A stretch of DNA of 64,000 nt from Diplonema japonicum (GCA_964019335.1 OZ025702.1:62001-126000); one strand, 5' to 3'. Numbered from the stretch's first letter, positions 48,925 to 60,166 are shown. Notes: generated by a model from the letters alone, not told the origin. Numbers and translations: made by a program.

Positions 48925-51558
48925 ATGGTACAGCAGTGGGTATGGCATCCAGATGCACTTGTGGAGAGCATCGACCTGGAGGTGCCAGGGAAGCCTAAGT
49001 GGTTCTCTGGGTTTGACGACAAAGTGTCGACGGCGTTCGAGAAGCTTCCAGGACAGAGGCGGCATGTAGGTAGTGGGAATGGGGGGCTCTTTTACAGCTC
49101 AGGAAAGGCTGCCTGTTTGAGACTGGTGCGGAACGGCGTGCGAACGACTGAAAAGGCTCCCACGAAGCTTACCAACCTGGTGGACATCTGTGGGTGTGAG
49201 GACTTGGTCGCGATATCTGATTTCCAAGGGCAGCTAGGCATTGGTGGGTTTGGGATGAACAAATACCCCAAGTCCCCTGATGTTGTTCTCAAGCATCCCT
49301 TTAGCACCTCTTCTCCCACATCGCCTCTCCCGCCTTCGGAGACGGCCTCCCCCCGCGTCTTCTTCACCCACATCGAGTGGCTTTCAAGCACCTCTCTTAT
49401 CGCACTCTGCAGTGACTCTTCCATTCTGGAATTCGATGTTCCCGCACTTCAAGCGCGTGCCTCGACTACCAAGACGGATGAGCCGCTGGACCTGTCCGAG
49501 GGCGTCTCCACCATCCGAGCAGCATCTGAGAGACAGCCTCTCGCATGGACCTCCCACATCACACCTAATCGGTGCAGCAACACCGTGTCCTCCATCTCCC
49601 CCGACCACACCTCCATTGAGACTTATCAGTTAGACGGCTCTTCATGGAAGCTTGTCCACAAGCTCCTTGCACACGACGGTGCCAAGGTGCACGCCGTGCA
49701 CTCCGTAGAGTGCAGCGACACCGACTACCTCGTGACAGTCAGCACCGAGCTCATCATGCGCATCTGGGACCTCAGTGATGCCAAGCATCCCGTCCTCGTC
49801 TATGACATCCACATCCCGGAGGGCAACGTCAGCAAGGACAGCACGAAGATATGCAGTTTCACCAACGGCCGGTTTGCCCTCTACTGGGAGGAAGCCATCC
49901 AGCTGGTCTTCGACCTCTCCCCCGGTAGCAAGACCCCCAAGCTTGAAGCATGGCGGCAAGACGTAGGCGGTCGCCTTGAATTGGGCTGTATCAGCGGACA
50001 CCACCAGCTTTGTGTCCTTTTCGCTGATCGACTTGCAGTCGGCTCCTTCAACTGCAGCTCCGACAACGCTGTGCAGTTCAGCAGGGGGGCGCACAAGTCC
50101 AATGTTCCCGTGTCGCCGAAAGCATCTCCTCTCCCTGTCCCCGCCTTCCAGGGGCAAGCAAGAGACGAAGAGGAGTGCAAGGCGGTCAAGATCATGGACA
50201 AACTGAGAGCCTCCCTCACGCACCTCACAGATACATGGTATGCAACGCAACACAACACAACACAACACAACACAGCAACGGTCTTGGTGCTCTGTCGGAC
50301 CGTGTCAACAGCATGACAGTGGAGCTGCATAAGGTGAACTCAGGACCGCAGCCCCGCACGCAGAAGGTATATGACGAGCTTCTGGCGGACTGCGAGGAAG
50401 TAGTTGAGAAGCTGGACACAGGCAAGGGTGTGGTGGATGAGATAGTTATGACGGTTTCGAAGCAAACTAGGGAGCTGAAGGAGGATGTCAGCAAGAAGAA
50501 GGACGCCCTCCACACAGAGCTTGAGGAAACGAAGAGGGACTTGACACCTGAGGTTAAGAAGTTCAGGGAAGACGTGTACTTGGGAATGATATCCCCCGAG
50601 CTTCAGGGGCTCAAGTACAGCAAGAAGAACAAGGCGAGGGAACTGATCGCTTCAGAGTTCGCAACGCTGCAAGAGATTGAGGTCACCACTCTAGAGGCCA
50701 TCTCCGAGTTTTCCATGACGATGCTGACAGAGCACTTCCAAACAGCACAGCAGTTGGGCACCTCTCTTGACAGCACATTCACCTCTCTCGCACAGGAAGC
50801 AACCCGGCAAGCCGCCATACCGGCTAACCAGCTCCCCGTGTGCACACCTTCCCTCTCACCTTCTCTTGATGTATGTTTATATATTTAAAAAAAAAAAAAA
50901 AAAAAAAAACCCTGAAAAACTCACCTTATCAGGAGATTCCTTCTGTCATTAAAGATTTGGAGGCGAAATACGCGCAAAGCGCGTTGAAGGGCGAACAGCA
51001 AACAATGCAAATCCTTGATGAGATGTACAGGGAAGAAGCGCATGAGGCGATGCCGAGAGATGTATGCTGACACATGAAAGGGGGAGAGGGATGACAACAA
51101 CAACGACAACACAGGATTCCGTAATGCCCGATGACAGTATCTCTGTTGCGGGGTGGGGACACGATCTCAAGACGGGATGGAGAAGGTACCTTGCGGACGG
51201 GAAGTACAACGGGTGTATCTTCCAGATCAACTCAAGCAAGGCGGATGAGCTCGAATGGTTCAGAAACGAGGTCGCGGGGAAGAAAGAAGAAGTCATTCGG
51301 TCAATCACGGTGGAGGCCTGGGTGATGTTGCTGAGGAGCACGGCTATGCAACTAGATGTATCTTGGGGGAAAAAAGAAAAGAAAAAAAAAAGAGAAAAAA
51401 AAAAACAGGCAAATCCCCATGACACCTCTGCCATTGGCTGGCTTGTCACACTTGGTTCTGAGCTGGATCTTTCATCTTTCGCCTCGGCGGATGCACAGGA
51501 GAAAGAGCCGTTGTGTAGGAATGTTCAATATGCTGAAGAGATTGCGGCACAGGTGTGG

Positions 51559-51597
<39 letters not shown>

Positions 51598-51693
51598 CAT
51601 TTTTTACAGATTCTCCCCTCTGTCCCAGCACACAGGGCTGATTTGGAAATTGCTATTATGAACTTGAATGCCAACGCGTCAATGCTAGAGTGA
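48925..51693 (+). CDS. EDC4/Ge-1-like mRNA-decapping scaffold (six exons)
   Basis: Exons 48925-50237, 50276-50870, 50933-51061, 51115-51357, 51409-51552 and 51610-51693; 835 aa. Introns of 38, 62, 53, 51 and 57 nt each restore the frame. Residues about 30-400 contain WD40-type blades (HIEWLSSTSLIALCSDSSIL, VHAVHSVECSDTDYLVTVST then RIWDLSD). A coiled coil follows (about 450-540), then a helical C-terminus (GWLVTLGSELDLSSF, AEEIAAQ then ILPSVPAHRADLEIAIMNLN). WD40, coiled coil, then a C-terminal alpha domain is the plan of EDC4/Varicose, which bridges decapping proteins in P-bodies. Sequence identity to family signatures is weak, so another WD40 coiled-coil protein is possible. Intron 4 is in frame without a stop. 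Confidence 0.6.
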
Positions 51694-52608
51694 GGGAGAA
51701 AAATAAAAGATTTTTAAAAAGATTGAGGGATAAAAAAAAAGGGAACAAGAAGTGTTTTTTTTTTTTCTTATATTATTATTATTTAGTTCGAGAAAATATG
51801 GGGAATTCTTTTTTTTTTTTCTTGTGTTAGTGTCTTCCTTTTTTATACTTTACTATAAACTGGAGGGGGAAAAAAAGGAGAGAAAAAAAAAAAAAGAAAG
51901 GTGCAGGCTGACAGACAAATGCCTGTGTTTTTCATTTTCTTTTTTCGCGTCCCAGAATTTGCCAGGCTGGACCATTTTCTGTCCGGGGGGGATTCTCCTT
52001 GAAGACCACTGAAGGAGCTTTTCGAGCGCCAGAGGTAATCCGACATTTTTCACTTTACAGTATTTCTTTTGTTTTATTTTTTTTTTGTTTCCACTTTTTT
52101 TTTTTCTTTTTGTGTGTGTTTTTGTTTGTTTTGCCGATCGATTTTTCCTTTTTTTTTTTTTTTTCTAATCACAAAAATCGGAAGAAAGAAAAAAAAAAAA
52201 AAGAAAAAGAACTGGGGGACAAGAAAAAAGTAAAAATCCGGAAACAATCATTTTCACAACGAGGGGGGGGAGGAAAACAAAAAAAGAAAGCTTAATCACT
52301 TGGGGTGGGGGGGGGGGGGGGGGGGGTCGATCGAAGGAGATGATATGAAAGGCAGGAGAGAGAGAAAAAAAAACAAAATAAAAAAGCTTTACTAAAAAAA
52401 GGGGGGGGGGTTAGGTGGGTAAACTGTATGGTAAGTCTGTGTAAGTGTTTTCTTCTTATTTATATCTGTGCCCAGTTTGGTTGCGCACGGTGCAGTAATC
52501 GGGGGGGGGGGGGGGGGATAATACCAAACAACAATTTCCCCCTTTAAAAAAAAAAAAAAAAAAAAACACTGACCACAAAAAAAAAAGGGGGAAGTGGGGA
52601 GGGTGACA
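51694..52608. other. Homopolymer-rich spacer
   Basis: Long A, T and G runs, including G runs at about 52306-52326 and 52501-52517. A normal-complexity piece at 51900-52060 has no long frame. No RNA gene recognised. Confidence 0.55.
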
Positions 52609-53256
52609 ATGGGCAATAAAAACCCAAAGCTGAACGCCCCACAACAGCAACAAGCACCAGCTCTGTACGAAACAGAGAGGTTCAGCAGCTATGCAAAGAC
52701 AAAAAGCGAAGGAAGGGAAAGCAAGGAGGAGTGCTGCATTACTATACTAGACAACGCATCTAAATGTGTTGGGCCGCTGCTGTCTGTTAAGAGCAAAGAA
52801 ATTGTGGTCAAGCCATGGTACGAGGGGTTCAAGAAGATAGAAAAACTGGAATTTGAGTGTGAGCGGCTCGTCTTAGAAGGTGGGGGTGTCTGGGATTTCC
52901 CCTTCCTCCACACACTGACTCTCACAGGAGTGCGGTCATTCCTCTTTTGTGATGTTACTGGTGAGTCATGTGGGCACACCCATCTGGTAACTCCGAACCT
53001 TACTTCCCTCTCCCTTACAAGAGTTTCTCCAACCGCAACCAAGCAGTTGCGGTGGGCGCTTGAGGGATCAGTCGCCAGCCGTCCTATGCCAGTTCTTGCG
53101 TCGTCGGCGCTTCCCACTCCTTCCCCTCCTCGGCAGACCTTGCGCAGCCTCCCTCGGCATTCATTTCCTCGGCAAGACCCGCTTGTGCATGACCATCTTC
53201 CTCCACTCCCTCTAACCTTCCCCTCTCGCGAATGCAACCTTCCTCCTTTACCTTAG
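52609..53256 (+). CDS. Probable N-myristoylated small protein with leucine-rich-repeat-like segment
   Basis: 215 aa beginning MGNKNPKL, with Gly2 and Lys7, a fair N-myristoylation context. Residues 75-150 alternate hydrophobic strands resembling short LRR units (IEKLEFECERLVLEGGGVW, FLHTLTLTGVRSFLF, TPNLTSLSLTRV). The last 50 residues are Pro/Arg-rich and likely disordered. If acylated, it would sit on a membrane as an adaptor. No family assigned. An AG at 52602-ish GGTGACA context does not show a clear acceptor. Confidence 0.6.
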   Translation: MGNKNPKLNAPQQQQAPALYETERFSSYAKTKSEGRESKEECCITILDNASKCVGPLLSVKSKEIVVKPWYEGFKKIEKLEFECERLVLEGGGVWDFPFLHTLTLTGVRSFLFCDVTGESCGHTHLVTPNLTSLSLTRVSPTATKQLRWALEGSVASRPMPVLASSALPTPSPPRQTLRSLPRHSFPRQDPLVHDHLPPLPLTFPSRECNLPPLP

Positions 53257-53348
53257 ATTTCTTTTTTTTTTTTTTTTCCTTCTCCCCTTTCGTTTGCTAA
53301 TGTCAACGTAGAAAAAGAAGGGAGGAGGGGGGGTGCTTAGCTTGCAAG

Positions 53349-56300
53349 ATGCCTCTACTACTGCAGAACCCCTCCATGAAGATGCCTACTAAAAAACTGA
53401 GTTCGAGGAAACTGGTGTCGCTTCGCAGGGCAAAGTCCCAGGTTATGGAGGCGAGGTCGCAGTTTGGAAACGAACAGCTTGCTTTGGAGTCGCTGAAGAA
53501 CTTGGAGGCCATCCAGGTATTGGGGAAAAAGAAAAAAAAAAAAAAAAAAGAAAAAAAACAGGAACACTATAGAGGGAAGATAAAAGTAGCGCAGATGTTC
53601 GCGAAGAACGCTGTGAAGAAGTCCGCATGGCCTCTGCCTGCGATCGTGGCGAAGTATCTCAATCAGTGGTTCAGCAAGCTGGCCGTCGTTGTCTTGGTAT
53701 GAATAAGAAGAAAAAAGAAGGGAAAAAAAAAAAAAAATACACTTAACCAGAACCACCGAATTATTGTTCTCGCCGTACTGGTGGCATTCGTGGGGTGGAG
53801 CGTGCTCTCTGCGGCGCTGCTGGTAGAGAATGAGGTGGAGTCAAGCGAGCTGTGGAACCCTGTTGACATGAAGGGGTACAAAGACTGGAAGAAATACAAA
53901 CAGTCCTTCCCGCCTTCAGGAAAGGTCACGCAGGTGGTTTTGAATAGTGCCGACGATGACATCAGCCTCCTCCGCTTGGAAGTCCTCGATAATCTACTGC
54001 TCATGCACAGCAGGATTGGGGACGAGGCGAAGTATCTTGAGTACTGCTTCAGAATAACCCCTGCAGAACCTTGCCCGAAGCTGTCGATCCTGGATGCCTG
54101 GGGGTTCAACAGTACCCTCATGCACAATGACCGCAACTTGCATGCCACTTTCGATAGTTACTTGGCAAGCTATTCCAACCCCGCTGAGTTCACAAGCGTA
54201 GTGCGGGATGCCAATGGCAGTATCACCAGTGTGCGGGCGGTCATGGAGGTGTGGACGTATCAACCATCTCCCAATGAATTTATATGGGACCTCGAGGATG
54301 TTTTGATGGGCACTCTCGCTTCGTGGCAGCTTCCTAGTGTGAACGTCTACGTCATGGCGTCAAGCTCTGTGAACAAAGAGATCAAGCGTGTTGTCGCACA
54401 GGATATCACCCTCATCGCTGTCAGTATTGTGCTTGTCGTGGTGTTTTGCGCCATTGCGCTGGGCGACAGGACGCTTGTCGGCAGCAGGCTGCTGCTTGGC
54501 ATGATAGCCACGTTTTTCATGTTGCTCGCCTTCCTCATCGGTATTGGGTTTTTGCCTCTCGTCGCTCAGACTATGACGCCCATCACGCCGCTTGTGCTCT
54601 TTGTGCTGATTGGTATTGGTGTTGACGATGTCATCATCATCGTCGACTGCTACAACGCGCACTTCTACCTCACAGACCAGAAGAAGCGCATGGCGAAGTC
54701 CCTGTCTAACTCCGGCCCTGCCATTACCCTCACAACAGTCACTGATGTCCTCGCCTTCGCGGTGGGCTCCAGTGCCACCATGCCCGCTGTGCGGTCATTC
54801 ACCATCACCGCGCTGCTTGTTATTTGTGTCGACTTCCTCATTCAAATCACGGTGTTGCTCATCTTCATCGATCTTGACGAGACCCGTATTACGAACAACA
54901 GGCTGGACGTGCTCTTCTGCGTTGTGCTCCCCGATAGGTACACTACCGTCAAGCAGCTGTTGCTACGTCTACGCGCTCCTCCTGAGCGGCGTCCCACTGC
55001 GCGTGCATCACAGATAAGGTTCTCGATTAGTGAACCTCTTCCACTGTTGCCGCCCTCGCAGCGGAAAGTCAGTCTGCCGAAGGAACTTGACAACAGCGCC
55101 ACGGAATCGATGGAAGGCAGCGGCAGCACGACGTCGCAACCGCAACATCTGATGCCGAGGAGGAAGAGCTCGTTGTTCGTGCAGACCTTATCCGGGATGA
55201 AACGACGTTCCATGGTTACGGGGAAGTCCATTAAGGATTCGTTAGCTCCACTGCCCTCATTAGACTTGGTGGACATCATGGACAGCGTAGAGGAGGAGAG
55301 TGTGATAAACACGGGGGAATATTCAGCTGATTTGAACACCCCGGAGCTAAGCGTACTGGAATTAGATGAGAGCGGGGACAAGTCACCCGACCTTGAGCAT
55401 AAGGAGATAAAAGACAGTGTGCTGAGGAACAAACAGCAGGACATCAAAATAGATGCAGCCTCGCTGGCCTCTACAGAGATGACGGAACCGCTTAACGACG
55501 AGGACCACACGACTATGATCACGAAGTTTATGGTGAACTGGTACGGGCCGGTTCTGACGCACCCTGTTGGGAAGTTGTTGGTGGTGGGGGTGTTCCTCGC
55601 GTGGGCGATTTTCTGTGCGACGTTGATCCCCAGTCTGAAACAGGGCTTGTCGCTGTCGGAGACGCTGCCCACAGACTCCTATGTGAAGGACTTCATCGAA
55701 GTTCAGAATTCGTACTTCGTAGGCATCGCTTCAGAGCTGCATGTTGTTCTGTACCAACCGGCAGACCTCAACTGGACATCGGTGGAGTTTACGAACACGC
55801 TACGTGGCCTACAAGATGTGCTTGAAGCAGAAGTGTCCATCTCCAGCTTTGTACCGTGGCTTATTGCTTTCAGGGAATGGGCGGTTTTAACAACAAACTC
55901 AAGCGAGGCGTACGTCACAGAGAATTTTTACGACCTCCTCAAAGTGTACACAACGGAGGTGTCGAAGATAAGCACGATGCTTGTTTACAAACAGGACGGC
56001 ACGCTGGAACAAATACGGTTAACAGGAAAACAAAGAATCTCAGACGGGACGTGGGAAAAGGCGTCTGACATGAACAACGTGAGGGCTACCTTCGCAACGT
56101 GGCAGGACCAGCATCACATCGACGGCTTCATCGTGACAAGGTGGTACGCCTTCACGGACGCAGACGTCATTATCGACACGATGATAAGGGACAATCTGGT
56201 GTATTCAGGTCTGGCGGTGCTGCTTGCTTTGATGTTTTTTGTACCCCCGATGATGGCGGTACTGGTGACGATGGTGGTTGCACTGATAGATGTGTCGATT

Positions 56301-56708
56301 TTGGGATGGATGTATCTTACAGGTGTCACTCAGTCCCCTGTTAGTTATATTGTTATTGCCATGTCTATTGGTGTGTCTGTGGACTATTGCGCGCATATTG
56401 GTATTGCTTTTACGAACGCCCGTTTGCACGAGTCCGAAGAATTGCGCAAGAAGACGCCTCGTAGTGCGCCTTATTATGTTCGCGTGGCGTTGGAGGAAAT
56501 CGGTGGTAGTGTTGTGGCAGGAGGTCTCTCCACCCTCTTGGGTGTCGTGGCTCTTGCAGGCTCTTCGTCCTCGACTTTTCTTATCTTTTTCAAGATGCTT
56601 TTTGCCGCCGTTCTTTTCGGCATGATCCACGGGTTTGTTTTCTTCCCTTCCGCCCTTGCGTGCCTCCCACAATTCATGGTGTCTATTCTTGTTTTAGACC
56701 CTCTGTAA
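53349..56708 (+). CDS. Patched/RND-family sterol-sensing membrane protein (three exons)
   Basis: Exons 53349-53516, 53562-53696 and 53751-56708; 1086 aa. Introns are 45 and 54 nt, both A-rich, the first in frame. Transmembrane helix 1 is split across intron 2 (LAVVVL joined to NHRIIVLAVLVAFVGW). A lumenal domain follows, then the sterol-sensing-type bundle (ITLIAVSIVLVVVFCAIALG) with GIGVDDVIIIVD, the first GxxxD motif for proton coupling. A long cytosolic Ser-rich loop (about 500-680) separates the second half, which has GVSVDYCAHIGIAF as the second GxxxD motif. The layout of two six-helix halves is that of Patched, Dispatched and NPC1-like transporters. Likely substrate is a sterol or lipid; membrane location unknown. 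Confidence 0.92.
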
Positions 56709-56769
56709 AAGTAACATAAAAAAAAAAAAAAGAGGAATACGGTTTCTAACACTCCTAAACTTTACCTTT

Positions 56770-56805
<36 letters not shown>

Positions 56806-58041
56806 CCTTCTCCTCTTTCTGTTCTCTCTTTTTTAAAAGACCTCATGGGTCTATCACATCTCATGGTGGGATACCTCAAACCGTCGGCGGTTAGGTTGGG
56901 GTAACGTAAAAATAGAAGGAAGTCCATCAGATGTGTTGTTCGCTGTTGACTTCCTAGTCTGGGACCTGTACACCGCACGCATTAAGAACACGACACGGGT
57001 AACTCCTCTATCTCTTAAATATATTTTCCCCCCCTAGGATTGGCAGCGCCCTGATTGTCTGTTGTCCAAAAACTTTTCTTTCTTTTTTTTTCTTTTTTTC
57101 TGCCCGTGCATATACGCCTTCAAAAATAGTTGTACCTTTTCTCCGTTCCTACTTGTTTTTACTATTCTAATTGGAATGTTGACAAACAGGCGGGGGGGGG
57201 GGACAAAATTTCTCATTTGCATGTTTCTTTTTGCTTTTTTAATAATTTTCCTCTCCCGAAGAACGCGTCTTTAACTTGTCAAAACAAAAAAGGGTTTATG
57301 AACTTTCTCCGGATTTTTCTACCTGGCACGGACAAACAACGGCCAGTCTCTTTTTTCTTGGTGGGGGGTCACCGCCCCTTAAAAAGCTCGAAATTTTACT
57401 TTCCGCCGCTATTTGGGGGTTTTTGTGACTTCTATGTGACGTATCCACAATTTTGAGCGGGTGTGACAGAGCCATTTGAGCCGTTCAGTGTTGAGTGTTG
57501 CTTAAACATAGCAGTAAAAGTATCGGTTCTGTTTTAGGGTATCCAACTTGCATATTTCGTGGCGATTTTGGGGTGGTACAAGTGGTTTTTTAGGCCTTTG
57601 TGTCACATATGTGCAAGACACAGTTTTAGCCTAATTTCGACCCATTGACCCCCAGGGCTATGCTGGTAAGAACGGGGAAACCGTTTCCGTATCCGTTACC
57701 TTATTTTTTCAGATACCTAAGGAACGCGACTCCTTTTCAGAGGAAACGTGTTCTCTTCTACATATATCCAATGCTTTAACATGCTAAGACTTTTCTTCTT
57801 CTTCAGCATATGCTGCTCGTCTTCTGGTTAATGTCACATGGCAGTGTTCTCACTCTACAAGGGATATCAATCCCCCCTTTTTTTTTGTCCCTCCTCTACC
57901 CACGTTTGCGCAACTGCCTTCTTTCCAGAGACAGTACGCGGAAGCACCCCCTTACCCCCTTACCCCTTACTCAGTTCCCTTCCACGTTTTGTTACAGTTA
58001 TCGTAGCCATATCTGTCACTTAAAGGTATTGAAAAGGAACA
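56709..58041. other. Spacer with repeat relic and unassigned unique sequence
   Basis: A T run of about 39 at 56768-56805 is followed by 56835-57050, a unique segment whose frame reads VKIEGSPSDVLFAVDFLVWD without an ATG. A short frame MGLSHLMVGYLKPSAVRLG begins at 56844 in another phase. 57654-57760 resembles the foldback element of 21443. 57780-58041 is pyrimidine-rich and leads to the acceptor-like TTAAAG at 58025. No gene can be asserted. Confidence 0.5.
57654..57760. repeat. Diverged partial copy of the 21443 foldback element
   Basis: Shares AGGGCTATGCTGG with the end of the element at 21443, followed by GGGGAAACCGTTTCCG and later GGAACGCGACTCC and GGAAACGTG. The palindromes are partly decayed and no right inverted end is present. 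Confidence 0.6.
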
Positions 58042-60066
58042 ATGAAAAGACATCTGCTTTTCTCAATATTAGCCTTGGCGACAGCGGTGGGTGGTGAGCT
58101 GCTGATCTGTGTTGATGACATGGAGTGCAAGGCCCAATCCCCTGACCTAAGATGTGTGCGCTTCATGGTGGATGGAAATGTGCTGGGAGAAGGCGCTTGC
58201 AAGCCGTTGATGAAACTGGGCGATGTGTGCTATGGGGACGCCGTAAGTGTGTATGAGCCACAAGAGAACGGGTGTCCTGAAGGCACGGTGTGCAAAACAG
58301 CTGACTACTTTGCGGACTACAAACAAGCAAGTGATCATGTCGGGGATAATGTTGCGAGCCATACCATCCATATGTTGAAAAAAGTAAAGACTTGCCAGGC
58401 GATCATCGAGCCTGTCAAGAACTGCACACACAGCGACAGAACCATCGAGCACGGGAAGTCCATTCGAGTCCAAGACCAGACCTGCGTCTGCTACTCTGGA
58501 CTGGTCACATGCATGAACCTGCCTTGTGAAGACCGCCCCATTTGCGAAGGAAGTGAAGACTGCCTGTCGAACACCTGCGTCGACACGCCCAACGGTGCGC
58601 GGTGCACGATGAACGGGCAGGGGATCTTCCCCACAGTGAACGGTACCTGCGAGGAGAGGGCCGAGGCGGACGACCTCTGCTCCGCCGACGAGCACTGCGG
58701 CGCCCTGAGGTACTGCGACGTTGACACCGCTACATGCTTGATGCGTGTCGAGCTAGGCGGTGCATGCACACCTAACGGGAAACCTTGCGTCACAGGGGCC
58801 GGATGCACAAACTTCAACTCTCGATACTGGAGTGACTACGATCCTTCAAGCCAGTTGGTTTGTGAGGTTCAGAAGGTTGCTGGCGAGTTCTGCGGGTACA
58901 ACGGCGAGCGCCCCTCCACTATACCAAAGCCACAGTGCGAGGCCGGCTCGAAGTGCCTGCGGGCAGACGGCGTGATAGTTGAGTGGTTCCTGACATGCCA
59001 GCATACCCTCGTCGAACCTGTCGAAGGTCCTCCAACAGGCAAACCCGTGCCCGTGGTGCAAGGTATCTGCCAAAGCAACGCGGACTGCAATGGTGACAAT
59101 GTGTGCGACATGTTTCTCAACCCAGAGACCGGCTCTGTCATGAAAGAAGGTGTTTGCGGGAAGGCGATGAAAGAAGCCGGTGATGTGTGTGCGGGTCCGA
59201 GGGCTGTGTACCCGTACCTGCTTCACACGTGTATGGAAGGGACTAACTGTCTAGTGATTCCAGGGGCGGTGCCTGACTTAGGGTTCCCCACTATTATGGA
59301 ATTCCGTCCGTCGGTGTATCTATGCACGGCAGGGCAGGCGCCGATGCTGCCTGAGGCTAGCTGCTTCGATGTCGCACACAACATAACAGTGCTGCATGGT
59401 CGTAGTTTCTACAATGTTGATGATGGGAATTGCAAGTGCTACAATGGTACGTTCGAGTGCAAGAAGCTGCAATGCAGCAACGTTGACAGAGGTTGCTGCA
59501 ACCAAGACAGCGACTGCGGGGTGAACGAGAAATGTAATGAGATGAACAGGAACTGCGATGTGCTGCAGCCATTAGGTGAACCGTGTGACACTATCCTGGC
59601 TTGTGAGGACGACTTGTGGTGCCACAATAGCAAGTGTGTGGACAGGCTTCCTGGTGGTAGCCACTGTACGAACGATGGCAGTTGTGGTGTTGGTCTTGCA
59701 TGCAGGTCAATAGATCAGGTTTTCGATGAAAGCGTCTTAGCATGCAAAGCTATTCCAGACACTCCAGCCCCCCCTCCGTCCCCTGCCACCCCCGCACCAA
59801 GCACACCAGCGCCTCTCACTTGGTCGCCTAAAACGCCAGCACCACTGACAACTGCCCCGCTCACCCAGGAACCGACTGCAATTCCTACTCTCGCTCCCAA
59901 CACCCCCGCTCCCCCGCAGCCCGAGTCTTCGAAGGCAAAGAAAGCTGTCATCTTTCTTGCCATTCTTTGCAGTGTTGCCTTCATTGGTTTTATCGTCTTT
60001 TACGCCTTCTGTAGAGCGAAGGCTGGCGGTGGCGACTATTTCGTCGAGATGACCCCAGTCAACTAG
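58042..60066 (+). CDS. Cys-rich type I surface protein with Thr/Pro stalk
   Basis: 674 aa. Signal peptide MKRHLLFSILALATAVGGE. Over 60 Cys are arranged in repeated modules of the form C-x2-D-x-(E/D)-C...C...G-x-C, for example CEGSEDCLSNTCVD, CSADEHCGALRYCD, CQSNADCNGDNVCD and CNQDSDCGVNEKCN, reminiscent of Dickkopf/WAP-like disulfide modules. A stalk of TPAP/TAPLT repeats (about 575-625) is typical of an O-glycosylated region. One membrane helix (AVIFLAILCSVAFIGFIVFY, near 635-655) and a short tail complete a type I protein. A cell-surface or contact role is likely; the ligand is unknown. The acceptor-like AAAG ends at 58025. Confidence 0.8.
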   Translation: MKRHLLFSILALATAVGGELLICVDDMECKAQSPDLRCVRFMVDGNVLGEGACKPLMKLGDVCYGDAVSVYEPQENGCPEGTVCKTADYFADYKQASDHVGDNVASHTIHMLKKVKTCQAIIEPVKNCTHSDRTIEHGKSIRVQDQTCVCYSGLVTCMNLPCEDRPICEGSEDCLSNTCVDTPNGARCTMNGQGIFPTVNGTCEERAEADDLCSADEHCGALRYCDVDTATCLMRVELGGACTPNGKPCVTGAGCTNFNSRYWSDYDPSSQLVCEVQKVAGEFCGYNGERPSTIPKPQCEAGSKCLRADGVIVEWFLTCQHTLVEPVEGPPTGKPVPVVQGICQSNADCNGDNVCDMFLNPETGSVMKEGVCGKAMKEAGDVCAGPRAVYPYLLHTCMEGTNCLVIPGAVPDLGFPTIMEFRPSVYLCTAGQAPMLPEASCFDVAHNITVLHGRSFYNVDDGNCKCYNGTFECKKLQCSNVDRGCCNQDSDCGVNEKCNEMNRNCDVLQPLGEPCDTILACEDDLWCHNSKCVDRLPGGSHCTNDGSCGVGLACRSIDQVFDESVLACKAIPDTPAPPPSPATPAPSTPAPLTWSPKTPAPLTTAPLTQEPTAIPTLAPNTPAPPQPESSKAKKAVIFLAILCSVAFIGFIVFYAFCRAKAGGGDYFVEMTPVN

Positions 60067-60166
60067 TCCACAGTCTTCTTAGTGTTTGATACAAAAAAGG
60101 AAAAACGAAACAAAAAACACATATCATGCACCATACCACCCCAAAGTACCATACCCCACAGGAAGT

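Noticed and set aside
57838-58023. 61-codon frame beginning MAVFSLYKGY
   Set aside because: Pyrimidine-rich spacer leading into the next gene's acceptor; no domain and Ser/Pro/Leu/Phe content expected from C/T-rich DNA.
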